DNA from: Galbula dea
Lineage: Eukaryota > Chordata > Aves > Piciformes > Galbulidae
Assembly (NCBI GenBank): GCA_013399015.1
Contig: VWZX01001949.1
Coordinates: forward strand, 1,550,001-1,614,000
Length of the DNA: 64,000 nt
Reading direction: 5' to 3'
In this document: piece after piece, positions 10,699 to 24,114 of the stretch
How the letters are laid out: every line of letters starts with the position of its first letter
How positions within the stretch are numbered: position 1 is the first letter of the stretch
Notes under the pieces: model-generated
Told to the model about the DNA's origin: nothing
Seen by the model: only the letters and a program-made list of their open reading frames with translations
The model's database searches: none
Made by a program: the position numbers and the translations under genes

Positions 10699-13600
10699 TA
10701 AATTTATATTATGTATTTAGATAATGGACTTGTTATGGGGAGTGTTTCCAGAGTTTGGCATGTGATTCTTTTTTCACAGTCAGCTGCCACAGCTCATGTT
10801 TAAAAGGAAGCTTTCCAGAATTGGTGAAGGCAAGCAAGATACCTCCAGAATATTATCTTAATCAACCCCACCGAATGTTCTGAGACAACTGAATGAATGT
10901 TAATAAATTATTAACCTTGTGGTTGTAAATTAGTGCTACATACATTGAAAGTTGCTCCAGAATTGGTTGCATAGCCTGACAAATACATTAATATATAGCA
11001 ACCCAAGTAAAACAAACCAAACTCTTCTTCGGAAAAAGAACCTGAATCATAATGACAAAAGTGGTTTAACAGGCTTCCATGACAGCTCAAAATGAAAAGC
11101 TTCCAAAATTTTCTAATCCTCCACCTACACACACATAATATCACCAAGCAGAATGTGAGAACCTGCTAAAACAGGCTCCTGTGATGCCGAACTCACCGGA
11201 GTAAATTGCTGAAAGCATAAACATGAGCAAATTCTTATTTATCAAAGTCTGGCTTCCCTTTATTGCACAGTTGCAGTGGCAGATTTTTTCACTCCCTTAG
11301 ATATGTCAACCTGTGTTGCAACCTCCACAGCAAAGAGTAAATTTGGAACAGAAATCTGGATTGTCGAAATGAAGGTATAAAGAAAGGGAATTATTATTTT
11401 ATCCCTACCTCTCTGCTTAGAGTCTCCTCCCTGTCTTGTGTACAATCTATGGCATTTGAATCTGGGACTGAACATGTGGGCTGAGAATGGGAATATCCTG
11501 AATTGCTTCATATGGTTCCAGTTCTTTATTATAGTTTAGATCCAACTGAATTTCCACTGAAGCTACAGAAGCAGTGCCAGCAGAGTTGCCAACTACGTTC
11601 CAACCTCTTTTGTTTGTTTCTGTGCCTCCTTGTGAAGGCCCTGGTAAAAAATATGTGCTATTGGTTGACAAAAGACCTTTCTGGAAAACATAAAGCTTGC
11701 CATCATCTTCAATAGGGTTTGGGCATGAATGATATCGCCAGATGACATATATTGAAAAGACCCAGATGAAGTCATGAAACTTCATGACACGAAGCACTAC
11801 TTGATCTGTCTGCAAAGCAGGACTCAATTTGCTTCTAATACTTCTTGACTCTATTCACTTACAAGGGTTCCCTGAGTGAAACCGTAGGGTTTCTAAAAAT
11901 AACCTCCTCCTGGGGAAGATGAGAGAGAGTTTTATGTTCTCTGGGGATTCTTTTCCATGGAAGAAATTATTTGGATTGCAGCTTTCTGCATTTGTAGCAT
12001 AAAAGAGGTACAAGTTTTCATTTTTGCAGGTTTGATTCACCTCTTACTAACCTTGATAGAAATAATTTGAAACCACAAAAAAGGTTTAAAAAGTTGTTGT
12101 GGGAGAGAAACCAGTTCCTAAACTTTAAAAGGAAAGGGCTAAAAAGGACAAGAAGGAAAAACTGTGACCTTTCCTACTTTCGATTGCTGCTGCGTATGTT
12201 ACATACATTGAAATTTAACATGAAACTCAATGATCTGAAACAAATTGTAGCCCAAAGTGATATGGAACACACAGGAAATAATCTCCATTCTGTATAATCC
12301 AGTATCAGGTAACCAGTATGGGAATGCCTCAGGGGATAGGAGTGCTTGACTGTGTTGAAGTAATTGCTGAGTTTTTCCTGCTGGCTCGTTTCAGGTCCCC
12401 TAAAGTAATCTCTGCTCAAACATACTTGAGGCAAAGAGATTATACAGTAAGCTTTCTCTTTTTACAGTCTAACACTGTAAATAACAGAGTCCTCTCTAAT
12501 TAGCTTTTGTAAACATGCATCCAGAAGGCAAGTAAGCAATAGAAATAACCAGTGAGCAATGTAGAAATCCACTGCCTCAGGCACGACATTTTGAAGTGTT
12601 TGCCTGAATGAAGACATTACAGGTAATCCTGTTTGGAGAGATATTTGAGGGCTGATATAACATTTCTTACCCTCTAAAGTTAATTTCATTTTTAAAAACA
12701 ATTTTAACAAAGCTCTTCTACAACTTAAAATGTTTTAATAGTCTTGCTTCATGGCATGTAGTATTCTTCTAGGCAGAACTGATTTCCAAATCATCTTCCT
12801 AGAGGAGAACCACCCCTACCAAAGGACAAAAAGACCAGCAGTTTGTCTCTGGTTTGGTGACACTGGAAATCTTCTCTATGGTCAAGATTATGAGAGACTA
12901 TCCCAAATAAACTGAACTGAAGTAAGGATAGGGAGTCAAAATCCAGGAGGTCAGTAAAAAAACAAGATATATGTAGGAATAAAAAACATTTAGTTTGTGT
13001 CAGTTTAAAGACTCTCAACTGCTGTTTGTCTCCTTCATGGAACTATTTATCCAGGGCAAAATCATTTAATAGGAAATGTGTCTCAAAACAACAGCAACTC
13101 AATGCACCAACTTGGTGGTCATTCATCTTCCAGCATTGTTATCAGTTTAGGTTTTATGCACTTTTAGACCTCTGAAGCATTTGTCCTTGTCACTCAGTGT
13201 GATTTTTATAAGACAACTCTGTCCTCTGTCAGGATTATTATTTTTATAGATGGTAAAAATACTTTCTTTGATGTGCCTTTAGGCCTTAGGAGCCTGTATG
13301 CTAGATCCCTTGGAGAAGGAACTTCAAATGACTTCTACCTGAAATAGCCTCAAACTTAAAAACAGTATTAATTACCTCTCTACATCTTTTTAAACTTGAA
13401 GGAAACATCTCATGTCTTATTTATTTGGAAACACAGCTACTGAGAAAAACTTCTAGTTAGTTAGGAAATATTTCTAACATTTATAAAGTTAACACAATCT
13501 TCTTTAAATCCTCCATAGCTTGAAAGCATCTGTCATAAGTCTTTTTTGGTTTTCTTCATCTTTTTAACATCCACAGAGTCTGCCACACCCCCAAAGCCAT

Positions 13601-14579
13601 CTGTGTATCTCATGTAAAAGTTCTACAAGGGCTTTTGTTTCTCTTGACCACCTACATCCCACAAATGGAAAACGTCACTTTTATTTTTCTCTCTTCAGCC
13701 CACACAGTGGGGAATGAAAATCAATAAACCCATTTTGACATAGCCTGCAGGGAAGGGGTGCCTTCCATCAGCTACATGCAGTGGAAATGGTGGTGGGTAA
13801 GGAGCTGAATGACATTTGAGTGCCCAAGAATTAGAAGAATAGACTGTTATAGCAGGTAGGAGAAGTGGGGTCATGCCACTGTCCAGGACTAAAGTCACAA
13901 CCAAATCACTCTATGACAATGCCACTCCATGTTGCAAGCATGAGACTTCTGCATTAAAGTGAAGTAACCCGGAAAAGTAAAACCATCACCTCCTTAAGAC
14001 AGTATCTTTCTTTCTTTCTGCTAGAAGTATCATCAAAAGACTGATTCACTTGTTTTTGCTGAATTTCAGTTTCTTTTCACTGCATTTCTTTCTTATTCAG
14101 AAAATAATTCTCATCTGCATTGTCACTCAGAACTTAATCCAAAACTTTCTCTGAGATATTTAAAGGTTTCAGATCCAATTTCCTTATAAAAAATCTGGGT
14201 TATTTCTGTACTTCAAGAACATGCTGAGCAGAAAATCGATAATCTTAAAATGCATGAAAAATCTGTCCCTGCAAGGGCTCGATAACAATTGGAAAACTCA
14301 CAAAATTTAGTGCCAGTGAGAACCAGAAGTATGTTTGACTTCATTTTTCAAAGCCCACTGAAGTCAGCCAGGTGTCTCTCACTAACCTCAATAGCTCTTT
14401 TAATTGCAATTTTTAGGTAAGATTGAGGTAAATAATTTTAAAAAAAATAGGATTTTTTAGCTAGCTTTATGTTAATTTGACCATTATTTGTTCTGCATCT
14501 CAAATGGAGGGAAAATAGCCAGGAAGAGGAGAGCTGAAAATATTTTTAAGAAATTGTATGATTGTTATTGAGATATTTA
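10699..14579. other. Noncoding DNA with unidentified minus-strand open frames
   Basis: Two adjacent minus-strand open frames stand out: 11855-12040 (61 codons) and 11447-11827 (126 codons). Their products are not low-complexity and include stretches such as FHDFIWVFSIYVIWRY and LSPHVQSQIQMP. A third minus-strand frame, 11260-11511, overlaps their downstream end. I recognise no family, and the possible 53-bp intron between the first two would be too short and out of phase. The remainder shows nothing identifiable. Confidence 0.3.
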
Positions 14580-15610
14580 TTACAATCATAGAATACCAGG
14601 TTGGGAGGGACCACAAGGATCATCTGTTCCAACCTTTCTTGGTTATAGCACAGTCTAGGCAAGATGTCCCATACATTCTGTCCACCTGTATCCTAAAAAC
14701 GTCCATTGTTGGGGAATCCACCACTTCCCTACTCTCTATGGAGATTATTCCAATGGGGATTGTTCTCACTGTGGAAAATATTCCACTTGTGCCTAATCAG
14801 AATCCCCCCAGGAGTAACTTGTACTCATTATTATCCACTTTTCCATGTGACTCCTTATAAAAGGGTGTCTCTATCCTCTTTGTAGTCACTCCTTAAATAA
14901 GGGAGCATGGTCATAAGGTCTTCCCTAAGCCTTCTTTTGTTAAGGTTGAACAAACCTAGATCTCTCAGCTTTTCCTCATGAGACAGCTTCCCAGTCCTTT
15001 GATCATCTTTGTAGCATTTTCTGGACCCTCTTCAGTCTGTCCACATCTTTATTGGTAGTGAGGACCAAAACTGAACACAGAATTCTTGTTGTGGACTGGT
15101 AAGTGCTGAGTAGAGTGGGAAAATGACTTCTTTATCTCTGCTGGTGATGTCCTTGTTGGTGAAACTCATGTTAACTTTCTTTGCTGCAGGGTGACTCTCC
15201 CTTCACCACTCAGTTTGGTATCAGTAGCAAACTTCATTAGGGTACACTTGATCCCCTCATCCAGATCACTTATGAAGATATTAAACAGTATTGTGCCCAA
15301 TATTGATCCAGGGGGACCCCACTTGTGACAGCTGCCAGTTTGAAAAAGAGCTATTTACCAGCACTTTCTGGGGGCAGCCTGTCAGCCAATTCCCCACCCA
15401 CTGTGCAGACCACTTGCCTAGATGGTAATGCATTGTTTTTTTGGAGAGGAGGCTGTGGAGAACCACATAAAAAGTCTTTGAGAAGTGCAGGTAGACTATG
15501 TTCACCACGCACCACACATCAACCAGGCAGGTTACTTCGTCATAGTTTCTGGTTCTCTGATGTGACAGATTAAGACACAGTTTAGGAGTAATTAGTTCCA
15601 AGCCATAAAG
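14580..15610 (-). mobile_element. CR1 LINE, 5'-truncated, minus orientation
   Basis: Read on the minus strand, the element starts in the ORF2 reverse-transcriptase region near 15600. It ends in a CR1 3' tail at 14582 (plus-strand AATCATAGAATACCAGGTTG). The order of blocks is that of CR1: RT region, a 'lasting memory' of the ORF2 C-terminus, the 3' untranslated region and the tail. Compared with a typical CR1, about 250-300 bp appear to be missing between roughly 15100 and 15215. The copy at 18655-19065 on the other strand belongs to the same diverged subfamily. Confidence 0.9.
15281..15601 (-). pseudogene. CR1 ORF2 reverse-transcriptase remnant
   Basis: A 106-codon minus-strand frame carries the CR1 reverse-transcriptase segment around motif A. 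It contains RNYDEVTCLVD, then IVYLHFSKTF (family consensus VVYLDFSKAFD), then WVGNWLTG and a degraded substrate-contact region. The catalytic aspartate of the YLDFSKAFD motif is replaced by histidine (YLHFSKTF), so this piece could not be active even if full-length. It lacks the N-terminal endonuclease and the later catalytic motif. It is a dead remnant of a retrotransposon, not a host gene. Confidence 0.85.
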
Positions 15611-15641
15611 ATCCTCTAGTTTTTTTTCTCTTATGCTTCAG

Positions 15642-15794
15642 GCTGTGAAGGCTTATGGCATCACTGCTGCTCTAGAGCTGGCATCCCTGGAGCATGGCAG
15701 CTGCTCAGCAGAGAAGCAGCCACTAGAGAGCATGACGAGACCACTAACCTGTCTGTGTCTGATCCATATTAGGACTGGAACAAGGTCTCCTGAG
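15642..15794 (+). other. Candidate exon (unproven), 153 bp
   Basis: A strong polypyrimidine tract with AG (TTTTTTTTCTCTTATGCTTC|AG) ends at 15641. Exactly 51 codons stay open from 15642 to 15794, where GAG|GTAGAA offers a moderate donor. The peptide starts AVKAYGITAALELASLEHG and includes SCSAEKQPLESM. I do not recognise it. It directly abuts the 5' edge of the CR1 copy, so it may be single-copy DNA next to the insertion. Fortuitous splice-like signals are common in vertebrate noncoding DNA, so confidence is low. Confidence 0.2.
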
Positions 15795-17514
15795 GTAGAA
15801 GGCTGATACTTAAATCTTTATGATTGAGCCCTATATGCAAAGACAAAAAGCCAACATAAATACAAATCTTCAAAGGCAAAGTAAAAAAGCATTGACCTTC
15901 AAGCTCAGTGTATTAAATGAAAGAAAACATGAAACTGTCTCATATGAAAATTACACATAAGTGTCTGTGTTGTACAGGTATTTGGACTCATTGGAAAGTT
16001 TTCAGCATGGAGTACATATAAGTATTTATGTGTTGTTGATAAACCTCTGAACATCACTGCTTTATATCTATTTCTTTTTTGTAAAGCAACCTACAAGACT
16101 GTAAAAAAAAGGATATAAATGGAAGAAGTAAGAAGTTTTGTATATCTGGAGGACAAAAGCAAAGGTACATAGTGAGTAATCTGTAAAAATTAATTCTTTA
16201 AATCATTCTATAGATGTTTATTATAGCAAAAGTAGAAATGAGAGGCCTTTGGAATGACATAAAGAGCTCTAGAGTTTTACCTTTATTTCTCTGTGATCAT
16301 CTATAAATCTTATAAAAGGAAACTATCTGAAATGAGTTGGGATTTGTAATTTACTTCCTACTGGGCCAGTGAGTCATGCTATAAAACAGGAGAACCTGAA
16401 AATTTGATGCATTATTCAAGGATGGAACAGAATAGACATTTCCATCACAGTGTAAGAAGAGTTGTCTTTTTCAGCAGTGTGGATATGGACTGCATGATAC
16501 TGATATGCTGAGATTTCCTATAGGCTGCAATCTTGTCTGTTTTTATTAAAAAAGAAGGGTCTATACTGAGCTTAGTACCATGGAAGACCCACCAGTGGGC
16601 ACCTGAATGGCCCCAGATCTTTCTCTCATTAGAGCGAGTGCCTCAACAGTGAGCCAGTTTCTCATGGCATTGTTCCAACATCAAGTAGAAAATGAAGAAA
16701 GAAAAGATGCAGAAGCAAACAAAAAACCCCAACCCAAAATCCTAACTCACTGTCTCAGTCCCGTGACCTCCTCTTCCCTCCCACAAGTTAGAAATGTTAA
16801 AATCCATAGTTCATGGTGGTGAAAGAGTTGTATTTCCAAAGAACAGCAAACTATTGCAGTGTTCAACTCCTGTAGTTGACACCAAGAGAACACCATGTTG
16901 CTTTCCTGTAAAAAACAGCAAGGCTATTTCAATAACCTTGCCTATCAACTAATTTGCTTTCTATTCCAAATACCCATGTATTGTTCCTCTACAACACTAA
17001 GTTTAAAACCCGTTCGTTGTCTGAGACTATCAAGCCTTCTACTCCATTCCAGAATTTAGGGACCAGAGCACAGTGTTATGTTTTGTAAACTTTCTCTGTT
17101 TTTAACTTGGCAAGGGTACATTTCTTCTCTGAAGAAACTTTTAGGCTACTTGACAAATCACCGAGGCTCTCCAGCATCTATTCTAGAGGGAGTGATCACT
17201 TAATTTGTGAATATTTGTATTGAATAAGAAAGCTTATCAACTTAATCCTTCTATTCTTTTATGAACTTAAAAGGATGTTAGAGTCAGGAGACAAGATTTT
17301 TATTGACAAGTACAATGAACTTTATTTTTGTTGAACATAATCCACTATAGTCTAGTATAAAACAGTTTTAATCATTAACTACAAAGCCAAGGGCAGGAGC
17401 TCCACCATCAATCAAACAAGAGACAAACCCATAGTACTCCTATAGCTTCATGCCACATGATGTTCTAGAAACCACTTATGGAAGTTTCATAGAGGATTAA
17501 ATTTCTACAGCAAA
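15795..17514. other. Single-copy noncoding DNA
   Basis: No gene or repeat recognised. An A/C-only run occurs at 16716-16739. Confidence 0.5.
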
Positions 17515-17544
17515 TTTATATATATATATATACATATATATATA
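17515..17544. repeat. (TA)n microsatellite
   Basis: Alternating TA run of about 30 bp with a single C interruption. Confidence 0.9.
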
Positions 17545-17692
17545 GTAGGTTAAGGGAAATGTTGGCTGCCAGGAAAAACAAGGTAGAGACCACTCTTTGA
17601 AGCAAGAGGACAGATCAGTGGCTATCAGAACTAAGTTTGCACCCCCGGGAAGGAAAAACATGCTGATTGGTTGGTGCCATCTCACTTGCACA

Positions 17693-17765
17693 TAGAGTCA
17701 TAGAAGCATAGAATCATCGAATATACTGGTTTTGAAGGGACCTCTTTGAAGGTCTTCTAGTAGGG
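17693..17765 (-). mobile_element. CR1 LINE 3'-end fragment
   Basis: The plus strand reads GAGTCATAGAAGCATAGAAT and then GAATATACTGGTTTTGAAGG followed by GACC. This is the reverse complement of a CR1 3' terminus, with tandem tail units followed by the GGTCCCTTCCAA block. Only about 70 bp survive. Confidence 0.75.
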
Positions 17766-18654
17766 AAGGAGAGAAAAATCAGGAAAACATACAACCATTT
17801 GTATCTGCGAAGTTTAATGCTGCTACTCTTGTAAGATTGGTTCAAGGTTTGAAAGACTCAGTGAGTCTGGATGTCTGCTGCCTTTTTCTGTCAGCTATCC
17901 AGAAATAATCATAGAATTGAAAATCTGGAAAAGCCATGTTTGAGAAACCATTGGATTTGTAAAAAGGTGATGCTGAGGTATTTTGTAGTGATTGGTTGGC
18001 TGGTTTTGGGTAGAAAATATTATCCACTACATTGAAGATCTGAATTTTGGTATTTTTGTCCTGTCTCCATTTTGGGTTGTGTCACCTTGTGTCAACACAT
18101 TTGGTATCTGTCACTGAGCTGAAATATTCTCTGTCAACTCAGTAGTAATCTGCAGCCCTTTGGAAGTCCATTTTCATGGAATTTGAAGGTGACTACCTCT
18201 TATCCTTGATTCCTGCTATAGGTCAGAGTCTTGGCCTGAATTGAACTCACAGTACGCTGCAGTACACTGACCTGCTGTATTTGAATCCTGGAGCGATAAG
18301 ATTATAGCATATCCAGGCATTGTTGTCCATCTGGAAAGATAAATCCACAGGAGAGAAAAGGAGCCTGAAGCATCCAAAATTAAACTCCTGTGGGGCTCTT
18401 CAGCTGTCAAGGAAGCTAATCAATGTTAGACCATGCTAGAACAACATGTTTTGACATTTCAAAAGCATAATTTAATTGCACGTTCTTTAATACATACACA
18501 CATATATATCTATTAATAACTGTTGGCTCAACTGAGACTGAAAACAAATGTGTAACTATTTAAATGTATCTCCTAATCAGTTCTAGTTGGGTTGGATAAC
18601 ATGAAATATGCTATCATCATTTTGATCACTACACTTCTGTATAATTTTTGATAA
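17766..18654. other. Single-copy noncoding DNA
   Basis: No gene or repeat recognised between two CR1 fragments. Confidence 0.5.
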
Positions 18655-19065
18655 TTTCCTGCAAGACCTGGATAGGCTGGAAGAGTGTGCTAATGAGAAC
18701 TTTATGAAGTTCAACAAAGACAAATTCAAGATCTTGCACCTGTCAAAACATAATTCAGGAATACAGTACAGACGAATATCTATCTACCCAACTGGGCAGC
18801 AGCTTTTTAAAGGGGGACGTGAGAATCCTGGTGAACAACAAGCTCAATATGAGGAAACAGCAGGCTGATGCAGCAACAGAAGACAACAGGATGCTGAATT
18901 GCATCAACAAGGTCATCACCAGCAGAGATAAATAAGTCATTTTCACACTCTACTCAACGCTTGTCAGGCCACACCTGGAATCCTGTGTTGAGTTTTGGTC
19001 CTCACTATACAATAAAGACGTGGACAGAGTAGAGACATCCAGAGAAGAGTCACAAAGTCTTACAT
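18655..19065 (+). mobile_element. CR1 LINE internal fragment
   Basis: The sequence follows the ORF2 C-terminal part of CR1. It begins with the CTGGATAGGCTGGAAGAGTG block and continues with TGAAGTTCAACAAAGACAAA and TGCACCTG. It then reads CCACACCTGGAATCCTGTGT before GAGTTTTGGTCCTCACTA. Many stops and indels interrupt the frame. The distal 3' tail is absent, so the element ends internally near 19065. It shares diagnostic wording with the minus-strand copy at 14580-15610. Confidence 0.85.
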
Positions 19066-22000
19066 AGGCGTTTTTCAGTTGAAGTTGTGATTTCCACAAG
19101 TCAATGATTTGCAAAGAAAAATTCAAGTACCATAATTAAAAGCAGTAGTTAATCTTAATGAATATATCCAACATGTAAAAAAGTAACATCTAATTTAATT
19201 TCTTCATGGACTTAACTGATCCCATGTCTTTTCACAGCAATTTTACTGTAATGAATTTATGCAGAAAGGCAGATTATGATTTATTGGTCTGTCTTTCAGT
19301 TAGGTCTCTCATTTTTGTAAACACATTCCCTGGATGATAAAAATAAAATTGTTAGAACATGTGAAAAACTCAGTTGGTTTTCAAGTACTTTATTTTGTTT
19401 ACCAAAGTTGAAACACCTCTTTCTTCTGTTCTGGTGATGTTTTGTATTCAAATCTCTACCTGTTCAGCTATAGACATAGAGTTTAAATGAAGCAGGACCA
19501 ACTGTGTTTGACAGATGATCATTTAAATGGCATTTTTAAAAGCTACTTGTGAACATTGACAATGGCTTATAGAAATAATTTCCCTCTCTGAAAAATATTT
19601 AACATTATGAAATAATAGCTGTATTGAGAATCTCAGAAAGAATGAAAGAAATACTAGAAGATATAGCAAGACTTTAAAAATGAGGCACACACAAGTCAGA
19701 AAATAAACAAGACGACAGAGAATTAACTGCAATTGCAGAAAAAGAAAAGTAGAAGCTATCTGACATAGAACAATATAACCCAGTGATCTGTATGTAGCTG
19801 CTGGTAGCTGGAAGCACTTCAGCGAATTATATGACCTCTCTGTGTATTGTTTTCTTTCATGTTTTCATCCTGCATTTTCCATAAATTAGTCAAGTGTTTT
19901 TGCTACTTTCAGCTGATGTGTTTATCTTTCTTCCTTTGTTCATTTGAAGATGTAATAATGGTTTCATAAACTGTTGATTGAAAGTCTGTGAACCAGCAAA
20001 TAGCCAAGCAACTAACCAGATCTCGTACAAGAATTTCTCTGCAGCACAAGCCATTCAATGCATCTTCCTTATGTGTACGTTTCCTATTTGTGTATGTATA
20101 CACACAAACCAATTCCAAAGAACTCAGCCATATTTAAATGATGAAAAGACAGATCAACAATATGATACTTTTTGTTTCTCATTTACAACCCTATTTTCAT
20201 TTAACAAAGCTGTAAATTCTCATGGTAAGGCAAGTTTCATAGTTCCATAGTTAATCTTTATAAAAGGTCCTATTTTAGGATCTCTTTTGTCCAAGGCAAA
20301 CATAATGTAGAAGAAAAAACAAGTGGTTGGGACTGGAAGAACCAGATGTTTTCACTGATATTCTAGAAAAATCATGTGAAACTATTTCTATTAACTTGAG
20401 ATTCTTTTCCACTGACACATTTTTATAGGATCCCATGTTGCTTCTCATTGCTAATCACCATCTCAAATGGGTTGATTTGCTGATTTCTTCTCATTAGGCA
20501 TTCTTCTTAGGCAAGAACTTCCTCAAATAACTGCTGTGTTCAAACCTCTTTTATCATACTTATTTTCAAGGACAAATGGGCACTTAGCCGTCCACTGGCT
20601 GTGAAAAACAGTTGATGGAGAGGCACCAAACTCATCTGCTTTCACAGAGAGGACTTCCTGCAGCCAATTTATTTTGCTGTTCATACTAATAATTAATCGT
20701 TTCTTAAACAATCTCTTTTTCTATTAACAGGTTCACTTGAGCAACAAATGTTACATTGTAATGTTACATACACAAATAGATGTGGTATGATGTAAGAAAA
20801 TAAAGGTGCCAAACAACAGACAAGACTAAAATATAAACAAGCTTAATAAGGTTACACACAATAGAGCTGCAAATAGGTTACTGAAAAGTAACATCCATGC
20901 CTAACACTAATTACCCAAAATAACTATAAGTACTGTCACCAGTGGCACTACACAGGATCATATCAGCTATTGACATATTGATATTGACATATCACCTCCT
21001 AGCATGTTGAAGGCTTTACCAGACATCTTATTTTGACTATTACTTACATTCAACTAGCAATGAAGTATTATTGCCTGTTCTTTCAGGTCAGGTGTCTTTT
21101 CTTACATTGCAAACCTTCCTCACTAAGAGTGGAGTGTTAGGATTACCAGTTGGCTGGCCAGTGAAGCCAATATGGTGTGGCAGTGTCACAGTATATTCTA
21201 ATGGACTCTAATTTCCCCTATGTACATCAATCCAGCTATCTTGACACCTAAAATGCAGGGTAGTCTCCTTTCCCATGAACCTTGGTACGATGTAGACACC
21301 TTGTTGGCAAAGGAAAATTCTGTTTCAGTGGTGGGATACACCTGTAGTCAGCTGCCTTGGCTGACTCAAACTGCTAGCAGCCTGTAGCCCATGGCTGGCC
21401 TGTAATTCTGTCCCAGCAAAATGAGGACAGGTATTTATTATTTTTTTTTTAAATAATATTGCTAGTTGGAGAATCATTTGCTTTAAATGCTGTTACTGTT
21501 AATGAGAGAAACAGGGCAGTTAATTTCATGCATACTTTATTGGGAATTCACTCCATCCATGAAATAATTTCACATAACAATAAGTAGAATACAAGCAGGC
21601 TAAATTGATAGTTTGTGCATGGTGAAGAAGACCAATTAAAACCAGAAGGGAATGTTTTGTAAAAATAATTCTTTGACAGCATAATAGAAGTCTTCCTGTT
21701 CCAATTCAAGTGGAAACATATGCAATCTAGACTGTATTAACTAATAAGAAAGCCTAGTCCTCATGGTAAATACACACAGCAAGCTGAACTCTGCAGCCCT
21801 TTCTGTTAATTTTGTAATGACATTAAACCCAAAGAAACAGCTCTGCCCTTGGTGGTTGTGTGCAGATAACTCTGCCTGCTGTTACCTTGGGTTCCTGTGC
21901 ATGCTGAGAGAGACAATGCTGTAGAACAATGCTAATGTATTCACAACAGCCAGATGTAGTAACCCACCCTGTCTATTTAAGGAGTACTTGACTCTATAAT

Positions 22001-24114
22001 AACTAGCCACAGTAACGATAAAAGACCCACTTATTAGCTGTGATAGAAAGAAGTTCTTGAAGGTTTCATGTGTGTACAGTTTAGGCAATTATCTGTATAA
22101 AGCCTGCAGCATGCAATGTATTGGAGCGTGGTCTTGGGTTGTCAGCCATGAAAGGTATATTCTAAATTGATTGTGGAGATCAGTTATGGGAGGAAAGCTT
22201 GAGGCTTGTAGCTTTAAAGAAGGCAGTGAATTATAACCCTCAGTTCAGAAGTCTTGAAAGCAGATGATAGTGTAACGTGTCAACTGGTTGTTAATCTGTT
22301 TCACCTTTTCCATCTTGCCTCTGCTGGAGAGTGCATGTAAAATATTTACAAATATTTTGAGATGCCTGATAACCCTGATCTAGCACTGTCCTGTCTTTTT
22401 ACATTAATATGCTTGCTTGCCTGTAAAAATTATTGCCTGAAGCTACTAGACTCAAAGTGCTGCTTACCATATCAAGCAAGCTGATACTGTAAACAATTTG
22501 TTTGTTCACAGCTCTCACCAAGCAGAGACTTAGTTTCTTTGTGACTACTTTTTTATTCTGAAAAGGGGATCAGACTGACATCTCCAAGGTACTGAACACT
22601 CATTGTGCTGTTCTTATACACTGCCTATTCCATTATAGCCCTTTCTTCAGGTGAGTAATATTCCCTCTACAAGGCCATGATGGATTGACTACACTATAGT
22701 TCATATAAACTGGAAATACAATCCAAATCCAGCACTTTTTTATGTTTTGCACCCAGAAGGTGAGTACTTAACTAATGAGCTTTTCTAATATGTTTATTTC
22801 TGTGAACAGTTAAAACATGTAAGCCTAATGGAAGAAAAGAGTCTAAATGAAGACTTTGAAGAGTAGGAAAAAACTAGAGAATGTTGCACAAATAGAAAAG
22901 GCTGACAGAGCAGCAAGCATGCTACACAGCCATAGAGACTCATTATGTTAAGAAATTTTACTAAAAGGATGCTAGGCTGCTCAAGGAAAGAAAAGACTTG
23001 GCCAAGACCCAAAGATGAAGGGGGAGGGAGGAAGAGCAATAGCATCTGGTGACAAGCTGAAGGAAAAGAGATATTGGAGTTGATTGTGCTTTCAAAAATG
23101 GCAAGCCTGAAGGATGGTGAAGAATTTCAGAGAAGTTACAAAAGAAGGAGAATGAATACATGCATGCTTGATTTTTTTTTAATTGGCATACAAGAAAGAG
23201 TTCTTTCTGCTCTTCTCTCTACATACGTGTGTGATCACACAATAGTTGTTCCAAATCAGGTGTTCTTCTCTCCATTCATGCAAAAAGACAGAACTGGGAC
23301 TTAGTGTTATGCTGGTTTTACTATGGTTGTCCTAAAACAAATAATACAAGTTTCACAGTTTCCACTAATACTTAAAACCAAAAAAGCTCTATCTTCAGAT
23401 GTTTTTTCCTCTAATTTTGAGATGTGAATGAGCATGAATTTTAAAATGCCAGTGATATTTTCCTGATGAAATTACTCCTTCAACCTGTAAATCTCATATG
23501 GGATTGAAATTCATATGAGTTGGTCTACAGCTTCTCCAACCATAGTTATAATTCTCTGATTAGAGAGAGGATAGAAGGTAACAGTAAATGGTAACATGGA
23601 GAGACAAAAGAAAATTGGAATAACATCTATTACATTGATGAGAAACTCCTCATTACAGTTGACATGTCTAGAAGCAGCTTAATTTGTAAAGTGACTATTT
23701 CAAAACATGTTCTTTTCCACAGGCTATTGTATTTTGCAGAACCTCAAAAGGGATTATGACATCAACTTAGTATTCTGCTTATAAAAGATTATTCAGTGTA
23801 GAAATGATCAATGTATTGAAAAGAAAAAAAGAATGTGTATGCTTTCCAACTAGTTAAATACTGCAAAAGCTCATTAAAAAGCAAATCACTGAGGGCATAA
23901 ATGATCTGTCTGTGTCTTTATGAACCTTCAGTGAGGTGAAAAAAAGAAACACCCCAACACAGATGTGGAAGTTCAGAATAAATATTTCTATCTGACTTTC
24001 AGAGGAATGATACTAATAACAACTAAATTTATCATAACGAGAGAGTATTTAACCAGAAATTGTTAAAGGACACAAATGTCCACTGCATTTTTCTTAATTT
24101 ATTTTTTCAAAGCA
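19066..24114. other. Single-copy noncoding DNA, about 5 kb
   Basis: No gene or interspersed repeat recognised. A short imperfect duplication (TATTGACATAT at 20968-20978 and again at 20982-20992) is present. Open frames reach 90 codons (19978-20250 +) without family features. Confidence 0.5.

Noticed and set aside
11827..11855. 53-bp intron between the two minus-strand frames near 11.8 kb
   Set aside because: Too short for a vertebrate intron, and the flanking frames are out of phase.
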